A stretch of DNA of 64,000 bases, taken from NCBI RefSeq assembly GCF_000143535.2, contig NC_037314.1:186001-250000 (forward strand). The letters run 5' to 3'. Source of the stretch: Botrytis cinerea B05.10 (lineage: Eukaryota > Ascomycota > Leotiomycetes > Helotiales > Sclerotiniaceae). The notes beneath the pieces were generated by a model. The model saw only the letters and a list, made by a program, of their open reading frames with translations, was not told where the DNA came from and did no database searches. Made by a program: the position numbers and the translations under genes. Below are positions 1 through 10,940 of the stretch, in pieces (position 1 is the first letter of the stretch; each line of letters starts with the position of its first letter).

Positions 1-3000
1 CCTCCCCCAACCATCACGCAGCATCTCGTTTCTTCGGCAAGTCGGGTGGGTAATCGCTATCTTTCCATGTATTATCATCATCCTCGCGCTTTCTAAATAT
101 AGACCATGCGTTGGAACTTGGATGGAAGTCTTGTAAAACTTGAGACACGAAGAATGAATGGGACTCGGAAACCCAACATTCGGACCTCGAAATATCCGGT
201 CACTGGTCAGGCACAAATCATAAATCACAAATCAAACTTGACATAACATAACATGACACAACACAACGCAAAACTCGGCCAACGACAAGTACTTGACCGT
301 TGAAAATATGAATCGTCAAACGGCGGTGGAGACGCAACGAGACTCGATGCCATACATACAGGTAGTACCTGCAGAGGTGATCATGCTAGCGCTTTCATTC
401 CCATGACGATTTGCCGTTATTGGCCGACGATGTTGAGTCAATAATCTTGTGTGTCTGTGGCCAATACCTACCTACTTCATTGCTGTACTGTACCGAGAGT
501 TGCATTGCTTCGAGTGGGCAGGATTCCGAGTGGTTCGAAATCTCCCGGCGGTGTGAGGTTTGTTCAATCCGTGTGGTCAAGCTCTCTATCAAAGATAATT
601 TGACTTGGGCTTCATTCACCCGCTGCATAAACGTTGAAGAGGAAAATGGGCATCGCACTTTCGATGTTCGTGTTAGGTGTTTTCAACGTTGGGATTTTGT
701 TTTCAACATCTTTTCGATTTGTTTGAGTAATTTTTCAAAATGGGATCATGGATGTTGTGGAGTCTCCTTCTTTCTCTACGGAAAGGTGATTCAAGATTAC
801 CTGTTACTGCGGGATAAGCTATATTATTAGGGTGAAGATCTTTCTGTAGTTGACTTCATTCAATTCCCATTCATTCGATTACATCGTCATCTCAACCAAC
901 TGTCTAGATACCATGAAGCTACTCCATAAACATCCCATCAGATTAAATCCCACATAGTAACATGTACCCAATGCCGGAATTCTGCTGCAAAAGCTCGGTA
1001 CCTAAATATAATATACCCATTATTCCGTTGGAAATATAGCTACCGGTAGTTCAAGGTTATATAACAACTTCTTGAAGGAGAATCACTCAACAACACATAA
1101 CCATTTACTAGCTGCATTATATATATTATTCGCAATCACAAATAAAGGAAAAAGAATCGAGGTAGGGCCAGCCATGTATTGATGTGATTCCAAAATATTC
1201 AGCTGATCATATCTGGAAATCAGACTGGCTAGCAATAAGTACCTACTTTTCGCTAGTGCATTGGCAATCACAACTCGAGCTTCTGCATTTGTTTTTGTAG
1301 CTATGACGACATACACTCCTTCTCCCGCCAACCTACTCGCAATGAAACATCTAGCTCGTGAACTGCCATCTATCAGTCATATGAATGAAATTCCAGTAAT
1401 TGAGATCCCATCCTACGCTCCCTCTCTCACAGAAATTAAAGCATTAAATACTTACCTCCACCTCCGAAATAACAACACACCCAGAGCCCAGTTAGCCATT
1501 CCGAGAGATACGCGAGAAGTGCACGGGGGTGGAGAGATATGTTGAGATGGTAGGGTTGGACTCGAGATTCTTTTTTGGGGGGGGGAAGTGTGATAATGAT
1601 GGACTTGTGGTTGGCTAAGTGGGATGCTTTACTCTACATCCATCTTCAATTGCTGTATCGTACGTATCGTGTCGTATGTAGGTATGTTTGGAAACAAAGA
1701 CGCTAGATCACTGATCTGATTGCCTGTTCTTGAATCTACACAACATATCATATAGCTACTGAAATAATAGTAAATTCAAAAAAAAGAATTCCTCGGTGTC
1801 TACGAATTATATTATTTGATATACTCGAGTAGATAAAAACAGGAAGGATAGAGATAGCTTATTCCATGCCCTACGATTCCCAGGCCTCGCGTCTGCCAAG
1901 ATGGACTAGCTTTCTTCTCCGCGTTGGTCTTTTGGCTGCGGTGTGTGACGAGGAGAGTTTCGATGTTCGATGGTAGATTGAGGGTTCTGCTGTATTTGGA
2001 TGACGAGAAAGAGGGAGAGAGAGAGAGAGACTCTCCTTCTTCGAGAATGAAACAAAGAAATCTCGCTCGTAAATGACTGCAGTTTTAAGCTTTAACAGGC
2101 ACTTCTGCCTTGGGAGCTCTACCCGCTTTTCTCTTCTCCAGTACAGAGTCCAGATAATAGGAGATGAAGCTCTATTTGAGAGTTCGGTTCATTCGAAAGG
2201 AAAGACGAGCACGAACGACCCCCTGCCCTGCTGCAGATGAGTTACATTTCCTAGAATTTCCAAGGGGTTTCCAAAAATAGATGGCCTGGTAGATGCGCCG
2301 TCTCGAAAGGAAAGCTGGGTGCCGAGAAAACTCGTCCGTCACCGCGGTTCAAAGCAATGTCACGCTCTTCGTTGTCAGCAGATCGCTCGTCTTTTTGATG
2401 TATATGCATATGGTGTTCAGAATTAAGGGAGTAGGCTAGTGGAATGCATGTATTATTGACTATGTAGAATTTGCTGTAGTGATCTAAATCTAAAACCGGA
2501 AGTGGAAGATATTATATACGCACATTAGGTGCACGTGCCATATCTTTCCAACACATAGATAGGATAGAGTCTCGCAATGGAAGCGGGACACTTCCTGTAT
2601 ATCGTATGCGACGTTCCTCAGTACGTACGTCATGTCTCTCTCGCCTCTGATTTCACCAGCGCTATGTTATCTCCGCTAATTCGAATCAACCCGGGACTTC
2701 TTGGCACACACTCTCTCTGGGCACTTCCAACCGACCTCGTTCATTCATTCAGAAAGGGTTCGAGTATGTCTCGAAGGAAGATTACTCGGTGTGTTTGTTT
2801 GGTGAGCGAACATATTCTTGCGGAATGCCACGCGGTGCGGAGAATTAACAACTGCAGATTGCTCGGCGATAAATTCGCGTCGGTTCTTTTACTTTGAAAA
2901 TTTCATGATCGAGCTGTGGAGATTGTGTTTTTTTTCAAGCGTTTTAGGAGTAATCAAAGAAGATTGTGTGAACGGGTTGATTTCTGCGACTGCGGTTGTG

Positions 3001-3090
3001 TAAGAGGTGGGTTGATGGCATTAGTATCCAGAGGATCGAACGTGTTGCTGTTGTTGTGGACGCGGATACGGACGTCCTAGGATCGAATGG
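1..3090. other. gene-poor intergenic stretch
   Basis: No reading frame here looks like a protein. The open frames are short, low in conserved-looking composition and on both strands. A (GA)n run lies near 2014-2030 and there are several short A or G homopolymers. I see no promoter or RNA gene I can support. Confidence 0.5.
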
Positions 3091-3110
3091 CAGACAGGGC
3101 AGCACCAGTC

Positions 3111-3470
3111 CTGCGAGAGCAGTCGACGAGGTGTGTACGACTCCACAAATTATCTTATGAAGGCGTTGGGAACCTAAACCAATAGGAACACAACACAACG
3201 ACTGCCAGCTCTGCGAGAGCAGTTGCGAGATGATCCTGATACCCTTTAAAGATCTTGAGAATGCATTTTGAGAACCAGCAGGCAGAGCACAGTCCTGCGA
3301 GAGCTGTCGCGAGGTGAATCTGGTCACTGTAGAAACTTCTGAGAAGGCGTTGGGAGCCTAAGAGAAAAGCACATCCAACACTAAATCCTGCGAGAGCAGT
3401 CGGCGAGGTGTGTTCAATATCTGTACCAAATTTCTTGAGAAAATGGTTGTGTGGAACCAATTGGAAAGTC
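3111..3470. repeat. imperfect four-copy tandem repeat with dimeric structure
   Basis: The core CTGCGAGAGC starts at 3111, 3211, 3295 and 3388, giving unit lengths of 100, 84 and 93 nt. Copies 1 and 3 both carry AAGGCGTTGGGA followed by CCTAA exactly 49 nt after the core start (3160 and 3344). Copies 2 and 4 instead share a CTTGAGAA...GAACCA block. This points to duplication of a dimer of about 180 nt. Each core is followed by CAGTYG and CGAGGTG-like sequence and can fold as a small CTGC/GCAG stem. On the minus strand each unit encodes a recurring TALAGL-like hexapeptide, but the frames are not continuous over all copies, so coding is unproven. Confidence 0.75.
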
Positions 3471-4581
3471 GTCCGCGCAATGTCATTTGCATCTTGATGG
3501 TGTTGATGCAAAGAAATTGCTTCTAGACTCTGATAGAAACATACTAAACTTCACAGCAGATGATGTAGTAGTATGAGAATCTACTATTCATGATTAGAGA
3601 TATATCAAATATGAACGAGAGAAGAACAAACCTTGATTTCAGCACATTCATTGCGACCTGGTGATTCACCAACTTCCGTGTAATCATTGCGCTTGAACTT
3701 GTTATTACAGAATTAATAAATTCAATTTCGCTGCCTGCTGTGCATCTGCTTGCTGAGACTACTGTTAGGTATTGTTCTTCTAAAAAAGGATGGTATTTAT
3801 ATCTGATTCACTGGTGTGGCGAGCAGAAGTTTGATCTTACGTACAGCAAGCGAATTGCTATTACATTGTCGTCGAGCTGGTTTAAAGAGGCATCGCGGCT
3901 CTATTTTAAAAGAAGAGGACTTCTATCAGCGATAGAAAACAGAAGGTTGAGTTTATGTCATACCATACCCGCTTGCGTTTCCGATGTGTCAATAAAAGGC
4001 GGCTTGTGATGAGCTCCTAATGTTCTTTTGTGGGCTTCTCGGAGTTTGAATGAGAGGATGAGGTTGTGATAAATGAATATTATAGTGATAATGGATATAT
4101 AGCTGTGGATAACAACTCAGTCTCAAAGTAGCGTAGATGGAAAGAGGTATAACAGGAGGGGCGAAAAGCGTTAACCAGGGTTAGCTGTGATAGATAGATA
4201 TTAAGGAGACATCTGAAAAGAGAGTTATTTGAAAGGGGATTTTAAAACTCAGCAAACAATTAATTAGAATTAAGAGTTTGTGGGTTATTTTGGAACTAAT
4301 ATTTCTGCTTAGTCGGGAATTCGAAGACTCTCACTGGATACATCTTCTATACCCTCGAGGGTATCCTTAGCTCAGACAGAGTTTTCCTTTTATGATCCAA
4401 TTCAACTTCTTAATCTTTCTTTGAGTTTCCAATCTACTTTTCCTTCAATAAGAACCTCATACCTCCTTTTCATAGACGCCCATTGTCAAGTCACAGACTT
4501 CAGATCGATAGAAGCATTCTTTCCAGCGGTTGGGCCATGGCCATGCAGCTTTACATGCTGAAAACAATTACACTGGAAGGA

Positions 4582-4643
4582 AATCACCCTCGGTCTCTGG
4601 AATGTGCTCAACGCTTTCAACTCTGTAGAGACCGAGGGTGATT
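4582..4643. repeat. 17-bp perfect inverted repeat (hairpin)
   Basis: The arms AATCACCCTCGGTCTCT (4582-4598) and AGAGACCGAGGGTGATT (4627-4643) are exact reverse complements separated by 28 nt. The stem stops abruptly on both sides. No transposon ends or terminator context are visible, so the role is unknown. Confidence 0.85.
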
Positions 4644-5630
4644 CTGATAATATCAAGAACTTCTCCGCCGTCATCATCAATGATACGGTTTTCAAGTGTA
4701 AGTTCCAAGATCTGTTTTCGTTTTTCACACGCCAGGGCAGCAGTCCAAGGTGGCCATAGAGGTCATCAAACCCCTTCTTTGATCTCGTCCAGAAGATACA
4801 GTGAAGGCACAGAAATTCATCCTAAAAGTACTGCTGGACCACAAAAATCCCAGCAGCAATCTTTCGAGTCGATTCAAAGTCAATTGCTTCTGTGTTTAGC
4901 CTTGATACTAGAGCTTTAGTAATTTCTACTCCAAAAGTCTTGTTTATACTCTGCCATTTCCTCTGTTCCGCTTATTGCATAATACTGTACTAACTTAGCT
5001 TTAGAAAGTTTCACACACACTGGTGAACACCGTCAGCACGTTTATCCAAACGGAGAGACCTATGAACAAGTTCCAAGCTACTATGCGAGTGTTGAAACAC
5101 AGCAAGCTGTTTGAAAAGGTGAGTAGGAACTCTCGTTTTGAGAACAAACAACTAACAAAAGCAAGATAGATATTCGAAAATATCACCATTTTTGTTCCTT
5201 TGCGTGTTCTACAATGTATGCATCCGACCTCTGCCTTCACTTTCTTTCTTCATTGTCAGGCATCAGGTCTTTGTTTATACATCTGCTTACTCACTCAAGC
5301 TTCAAAGGAGATCTTTCCAGCAACTGGGCCAAGCGATGCGGCTTTCGAAGTGGGAATCCGAGCTCTGGGCAACACCCAGAGCCTGGAGCTCCAATTACTT
5401 CACCATCTCAACAACAGCCAGTCCATTCGCAACATGACCGTGAATGGGTCTCAAACATTCTAAATGGTTACCTGAATGTCTCAGATGAATGGATCTTTCA
5501 TGATGAGGCTGTATCATCTTCTGTTGGTCGCTCAAAGAGTGTTATTAGCAGTTGCTCGACCTTGATCAATCATGATCATGAGTCTGTTGCTCCCTCTCTC
5601 GGCTGTCAGCCCTCCATCTTTCGATAATGT
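4600..5630 (+). pseudogene. possible relic of a protein-coding gene
   Basis: Several adjacent + strand frames read like ordinary protein, but they are broken by stops and frame changes. Examples are a stretch around 4990-5110 that ends in TGA, and the 5214-5627 frame, whose second half contains peptides such as SNWAKRCGF and EWVSNILNGYLNVSDEW. An intron-like element lies between them: donor GTGAGT near 5119, CTAAC and AG near 5153-5165. I recognise no family. It may be a decayed gene or a chance series of open frames; the protein-like composition favours decay. Confidence 0.3.
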
Positions 5631-5728
5631 CCGAGCAAAGGTATGCGTAAAAAATCTTGAATCCGCAGAATACACACTAATTTGTTTGCACAAAGCTGAG
5701 CTTTCAGCTCCGATCAAGAGAATTTTGG

Positions 5729-5876
5729 TGCCGATGACAATATTTGAAGCTGCCTGCTAGACAGGATGAAGGAACTGGACCCACTGTTTCGTTCATCACA
5801 CAGACAACGATGATCTCTCAACTAAGCTTGAAGCATATGCCAAGCGTATGGTGCTGCCGGTGACAATATTTGAAGC
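5729..5876 (+). repeat. 22-nt direct repeat pair
   Basis: TGCCGATGACAATATTTGAA plus GC at 5729-5750 recurs at 5855-5876 with a single A to G change at the sixth base. The copies start 126 nt apart. Flanking sequence is not obviously similar, so this is either a small tandem duplication that has diverged or a short dispersed repeat inside the relic region. Confidence 0.7.
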
Positions 5877-7551
5877 CAGTCCCCAGTGAGCAGAGGCTTC
5901 CAAAACGACGGGGAGATGCACTAGAGAAACTAAGCGAAAACTTATTCAGAACGGGTAAGCCAAAAAGGCCACATGACGACTCGTAATTTGCAACCTCTTG
6001 TGCTCAAGGCGCAGTGGCAGTAACGAGTGTCACCACGACCAGAAGCAATCGAGTATGATGGGGACTGGTATGGCGTGCTTCTTAGCATGAGTACCGAATA
6101 AAGTTCTGAACTAGACGACATTAATCTGAGACAGTATAATGCGGAGGAAAAGGCACGAAGGGTTTAGAAATCGGTATGGGTAGCGATGGATTTTGAATAT
6201 TAGCGGCATTCTTAGTTTATATATCAATAGGTTATCACTCAGCGCGTCTTCTCAATGTTACCTTTCGTGAAGTTGCTACTGTTGGCACTTGCAACATTCA
6301 TTTATACATTACATGTGGATGGCAGCTAACCATTCTTTTCACAAAATGTGATAACTTCTCGTTCTCCAGACCAACTCGAGAGAGGCCGAACAGATATCCT
6401 TGAATGTCTATTTCCTAAGATAGAAATTTTCAAAAGAATGAGCAGAAAGGCAACTAAAATCCCATGAACTTAAGACTTAATTCTGATGCTAACAATCTTC
6501 TAGTGTGTCAACATCTTGAGGGAACCTTAGCATACCATTCAAGAGACTCCATCAAAATCCTGAACAGTAATGAAATCGCAATACGACCGAAATGTCAGTA
6601 AACTACATTTTGATCTTAACTGGCACTACCAACACAATCCTGGACTCTACCTACTGTTGCGTGCCTCAGCAGTCTGGTCGACACACACCAGCCACTTTGC
6701 AAGTCTCGGCAATTACAGAAAATTCTCACCGCTGCAACGAACAGCCCCCTCAAGGGGGGTATAATGATGGCCGGAATTAACGATCCAACTTTTTGCATCC
6801 AAACATTTTTCCTCCCTTGGAGATGTAAGCTCGATGTGCCACATTAAATGCACAATTGCCAGCGGAGTTCGGGATTTCCATAAGAAAGTCAATGAGCTGC
6901 ATCGAGGACTCGTCTCCTCAACAATGTAAGTTTAGCTGATTCTTTCAAAACTGTTCTGTACTGACAATCCTGTAGTGAAGCAATGAAAAAACACCCACCT
7001 TAGCACTCTTCGACGGCTCTTTACAAAGCTACAGCCCTCGGGTCGGATTAGCTCCTATTGGATTCCCAAGAACACATCTGCAATCTGCATTTCGAAATAT
7101 CTAGGCCGCTTCATTTATCATAGGCAACTTGGCCTACATTGAATCCTGCGAAACCACCAAATCACAGGTTCAAATGCCCCGTTAAACATGGAATAGAAAA
7201 AAGACCAAGGTGGCTGTTACCACCGGCCGCTGTTCTGGCCTCGAACAATACAAAGCCCCATGTTTGTGTCCCCGATCATCTTCGAAAACACCATTGTCCG
7301 TGTTCTTCTATCTTCTTCTCAGTAACCATCCCTGGGTATGAAAAAGACAGCTACAACTGAACTGGCAGTCACTTAATCGTACCGCCACTCGGCTTTGGTT
7401 TGTAATGAGAATATCATTGGCTCTTGCTTTGCGCATATCATAGCTCTCAAGACGTTTGAGCAGTACAACGGCAATGTTGCTGCACATGTGACCAGCATGA
7501 GAGAGACTCACAGCTAAGCCAGTCAGCGCTGACAAAACTCTTGAAAAGACG

Positions 7552-8046
7552 ATGGATTCTTCATTGACAGCTGCACAGAGATTTTGGGTGATAATGGCGA
7601 ATAAGACAGTCATGACTCCATCAATTACAATGCATGATGATAATTCCATCACAAATCATCTCAATCTTTCGACATTCAACAATCAATCACAATCACAATC
7701 GCAACTTCGATTAGAAGCTCATCCGTCATTCAACACTCCTCTTAACAATCCAACGGTGTACAACGAGTACTCCCAATCACCGTGTAATTCAATGCAAAGT
7801 GATCCTTCCATGGCTGATTCTACTGCAAACAAATTTTACCAGTTCCATGACGATTACCATTACGGTGAAAGGGCACTTGGAAATCAAAAGACTGAACCAT
7901 GTCACCCCAGAGATGCTCTACGCCCGAAGAATTCTTTATATGACCGCTTACATATCTCATCTGTACAGAGGTCACGAGGAAGACTTGCCTTGGATTGCAT
8001 GCCCTGGATTGGATGCAATCTCCAGCCCAGGATAAGTCGAAGATGA
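7552..8046 (+). CDS. hypothetical protein, doubtful
   Basis: An ATG-initiated 164-residue frame with a Gln/Ser/Asn-rich central part (SQSQSQ near residue 48) and a charged tail. I recognise no domain. It lies in a region of broken frames and its tail overlaps the first copy of a dispersed 20-nt repeat (7934-7953). It may be an exon of a decayed gene rather than a functional one. No intron or promoter evidence was found. Confidence 0.2.
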   Translation: MDSSLTAAQRFWVIMANKTVMTPSITMHDDNSITNHLNLSTFNNQSQSQSQLRLEAHPSFNTPLNNPTVYNEYSQSPCNSMQSDPSMADSTANKFYQFHDDYHYGERALGNQKTEPCHPRDALRPKNSLYDRLHISSVQRSRGRLALDCMPWIGCNLQPRISRR

Positions 8047-9029
8047 AGTTACTGGTGATTACGCTAGCCCATAGCGAGTTCTAGGAGAGACTGTTGCGTG
8101 CTAACGTACATCCACCAACACCATTTGAACCTTTGCAGGTCGTTCTCCAATGAGAACCACATCTGTCTAAGTTTCAAGACCTCTTTATATGACCGCTTAC
8201 ATGATTTCTCCCGTAATCTAAATATTCGGCAAGGAGCAAGTTCTCTCCTAATCCAACAGCAATTCCGGTTGCATCGCATGGCAAAGCCTCTTACCTAGTC
8301 TCAGTGATATGAATAAGACTAGTGCTGCAACGGCTGTTGGTTTGGGAGAGAGGCTTCTCTCTTTTTCTTTTGAGGTTCCTAAAGATGTTCTCAACGTATC
8401 GCTGCCAGCTCGAACTTATCGGGGGTCATTGCATAACTTCCTACAACGAGTATACGGGATTCATACAACCCATCAAGAGATTCTATATTTCTGGGCATTT
8501 AAACCCTTTCTTTTGCTTTCGATCGCTACCGACAGTTTGTGGGGTCTGTAAATGTCTGCAACGGCATATAATGGATTTGCTTCCAAGTCTTTTGCTTAAT
8601 GGGAGGATAGACCCGCGAGTATTTCTATGCTCCAAGTCTATCCGTACTTGAAGCATATAGGGGTCCAAGGAGTTCGACGCTACCAAACCTTTCTACCAAC
8701 AAACTCTCCTAATCGGTACAACAATCAAGGATATCCAATCAGTCAGAATTCTTCAAATTAACTTTGTTCGTGATGAGGTCGATATCTTTAAGAGCTTTCG
8801 AACCAACTTGCACACCGGAGGGGCCTAGTTAGCGAATTCATGCAAACGGTCCACCAATGCTCACGATCGAAAGCGGGAACTGCTCAGCTACTGCAAGCAG
8901 GACCGACAGGTGATCTTCTTGTTTTAACAAATTTTCCTGAAGTTTTACAATCATGGTGGCAGGTGGCAAAAGCGAAAAGTTATCTGCTGATATCTGATAT
9001 CGGAGAGCTTCTTATATGACCGCTTGCAT
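7934..9029 (+). repeat. dispersed 20-nt repeat, three copies
   Basis: CTTTATATGACCGCTTACAT occurs exactly at 7934-7953 and 8183-8202. A third, slightly diverged copy (one T lost, A to G near the end) lies at 9011-9029. In the first two copies it would encode SLYDRLH in the open frame. The flanks of the first two copies differ, so the copies are either remnants of duplicated exons or a small interspersed motif. Confidence 0.7.
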
Positions 9030-9491
9030 ATGCAAATTCCGGAAAATTGAGAGATTGTCGACGGAAGCCTCAGAGCGATTCATCGACTCAACATCAACCT
9101 CGATGTTATCGGTGAGGCACACCCTGGTCTGTCCTCCGGTACCAGATTCGATGTTTTTGTACCAAAGTAAATGGGCGTGATGGAACTAAACATCGAGGAG
9201 GCTATGATCGCGGAAGAGCCAATCAACACTGTAGCGGGCGCAATGGTCAGAAGCTCTTTTGGGCAATTGATATTCTTCTTTGGCGTTCAGGACAAGAGCG
9301 TTCAATGCATGGAAATGTGGTGCCTGGCAAAGAAGGGAAAGTAAAGCTAGTTATCATATAGAAAAACATTAGAAAGAGAAGAAAACGTTGATACCAAACT
9401 TCTGGTTTTTACAAAGTGAACCATGATGCACCCGCACCTGAAATCGCAATCTTTTAGTGGGTCTATTGCTTGGTGCTGACAGAAAGCTGCG

Positions 9492-9752
9492 ATGGATGCT
9501 CCGAAACCATACAAAGATATCATCATTCTCCTGCGAGATTTCCAAGTTCTCACAGGTAGAGAACTCTTTGATGGCATGAAACAACTTCTTCAGATAGGTA
9601 GAACTGACATAAAACAAGGTATCACAGGTTTGATTGTGATGTTGAAAGAAAAGACAGATCAAAACAAACAAAAATTTGATGGTGAGATATTGAGACTATT
9701 TAGCCGAAGCTGCTCCGAACAACAACCCCTAGAGCTTGTTCCTGGGTTTTGA
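9492..9752 (+). CDS. hypothetical protein or exon fragment
   Basis: An 86-residue ATG frame rich in Leu, Ile and Lys with amphipathic, helix-like periodicity over residues 5-70. It could be a fragment of an all-helical domain. I recognise no family, and no splice partners are evident. It sits 260 nt upstream of the HAD phosphatase start on the same strand. Confidence 0.2.
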   Translation: MDAPKPYKDIIILLRDFQVLTGRELFDGMKQLLQIGRTDIKQGITGLIVMLKEKTDQNKQKFDGEILRLFSRSCSEQQPLELVPGF

Positions 9753-10010
9753 TATCTACTTTTGTATGTCTATTTGAGTGAATCTGTTGTCTTGAAGTAG
9801 TTGTCTTTATTTAAAATACTGAATTGCTAAATTTTACTATCCTGGGGTTTCTTATCCACTTAGAAGAGTTCTAACCTGCAAAGAGACCAAGACTCAAAGG
9901 TGGTGTGCAAAATTTTCACCCGATTTCGGATTGGCAACTGCAAACAACGATAAGAGGATTACTGTGTCACGTTCTACAATACTGCTATAGCTCTAGATTT
10001 CATTCCAACC

Positions 10011-10940
10011 ATGAGCGTCAAAATTGAGTAAGCTAAGGACTTTTCATTCCAACACATAGAATTAAGAAGATGGCGCCAAGCTCATCAGAAATTATGCTCC
10101 TCCAAATCGAAGGGACGCGCTAACCCTCCCAGATCCCCTCCCATCCGAGCATGTCTCTTCGACATGGACGGTCTTCTGATAAATACTGAGGACATGTACA
10201 CCCTATGCGCCAATCATGTTCTCGCCAAATACAATCGTCCTCCCCTCCCTTGGTCGATCAAAGCCAAGCTCATGGGCGTTCCTGGCGGCTCCACCAGTTC
10301 CGTCTTCATAGATTGGGCCCAGCTACCCATTTCCAAGGAACAATACGCGTTGGAGCAACGCGAACAACAAAAGCTGCATTTTCCCTCCTGTAAACCTCTT
10401 CCTGGTGTTGAGAAATTGCTCAAGGATCTGAGTACAGCACGTGATGTTGAGGGGAATAAAGTACATATAGCATTGGCAACGAGTAGTGAGAAATACAACT
10501 TTGGATTAAAGACTAGTAAAGAAGAGACTAGGAGATTACTTGAGGTTTTTGGAGAAGGGAGAAGGGTCTTGGGGGACGATCCAAGAGTAGAGAAGGGTAG
10601 GGGAAAGCCGGCACCAGATATTTATTTGCTGGCTTTGAAGCTGATCAATGAGAGTTTGGCGGAGAATGAGGAGCCAATTCGACCAGAGGAGTGCCTTGTT
10701 TTTGAGGATTCAGTTCCCGGTGTAGAGGCGGGGAGGAGAGCTGGAATGAAGGTTGTTTGGGTCCCTCATGAGGGGCTACTTGCAGAGTATAAGGGACAAG
10801 AGAAAAAAGTGTTGGCTGGAAGAATGGGTATGAGGATTGGAGATGAAGAGCAGCTGGGTCAAATTGATGACGGTTGGGGCCAGCTTCTTCCAAACTTAGA
10901 GGACTTTCCTTATGAGACATATGGCATTGTCGTTTCGTAG
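10011..10940 (+). CDS. HAD-superfamily phosphatase (GS1/HDHD1-like)
   Basis: A haloacid-dehalogenase hydrolase of the group that includes pseudouridine-5'-phosphatase and 2-deoxyglucose-6-phosphate phosphatase. It would dephosphorylate a small sugar or nucleoside phosphate in the cytosol; the substrate cannot be told from sequence. Visible motifs are CLFDMDGLL (motif I, nucleophile Asp), ALATSS (motif II), KGRGKPAPD (motif III Lys) and FEDSVPGVEAG (motif IV). The ATG at 10164 cannot be the start, because the catalytic Asp codon (10161-10163) lies just before it. The upstream frame stays open to 10032 but has no ATG. I therefore propose exon 1 at 10011-10027 (MSVKIE), a GTAAGC donor at 10028 and an acceptor at 10066 or 10069, which keeps frame. 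The product is then about 295 aa, close to fungal relatives. The cap region shows HIALATSS and a LMGVPGG segment. No operon-like neighbours are seen. Confidence 0.85.

Noticed and set aside
3111..3470. CRISPR array
   Set aside because: Eukaryotic context, only four diverged units, and spacing and sequence between cores are themselves repeated.
10074..10166. Alternative + strand frame upstream of the HAD gene (DGAKLIRNYAPPN)
   Set aside because: Open and protein-like, but one base out of phase with the HAD motif I. The other frame reaches it directly, so this was treated as an overlap. It could still signal a one-base error near 10140.
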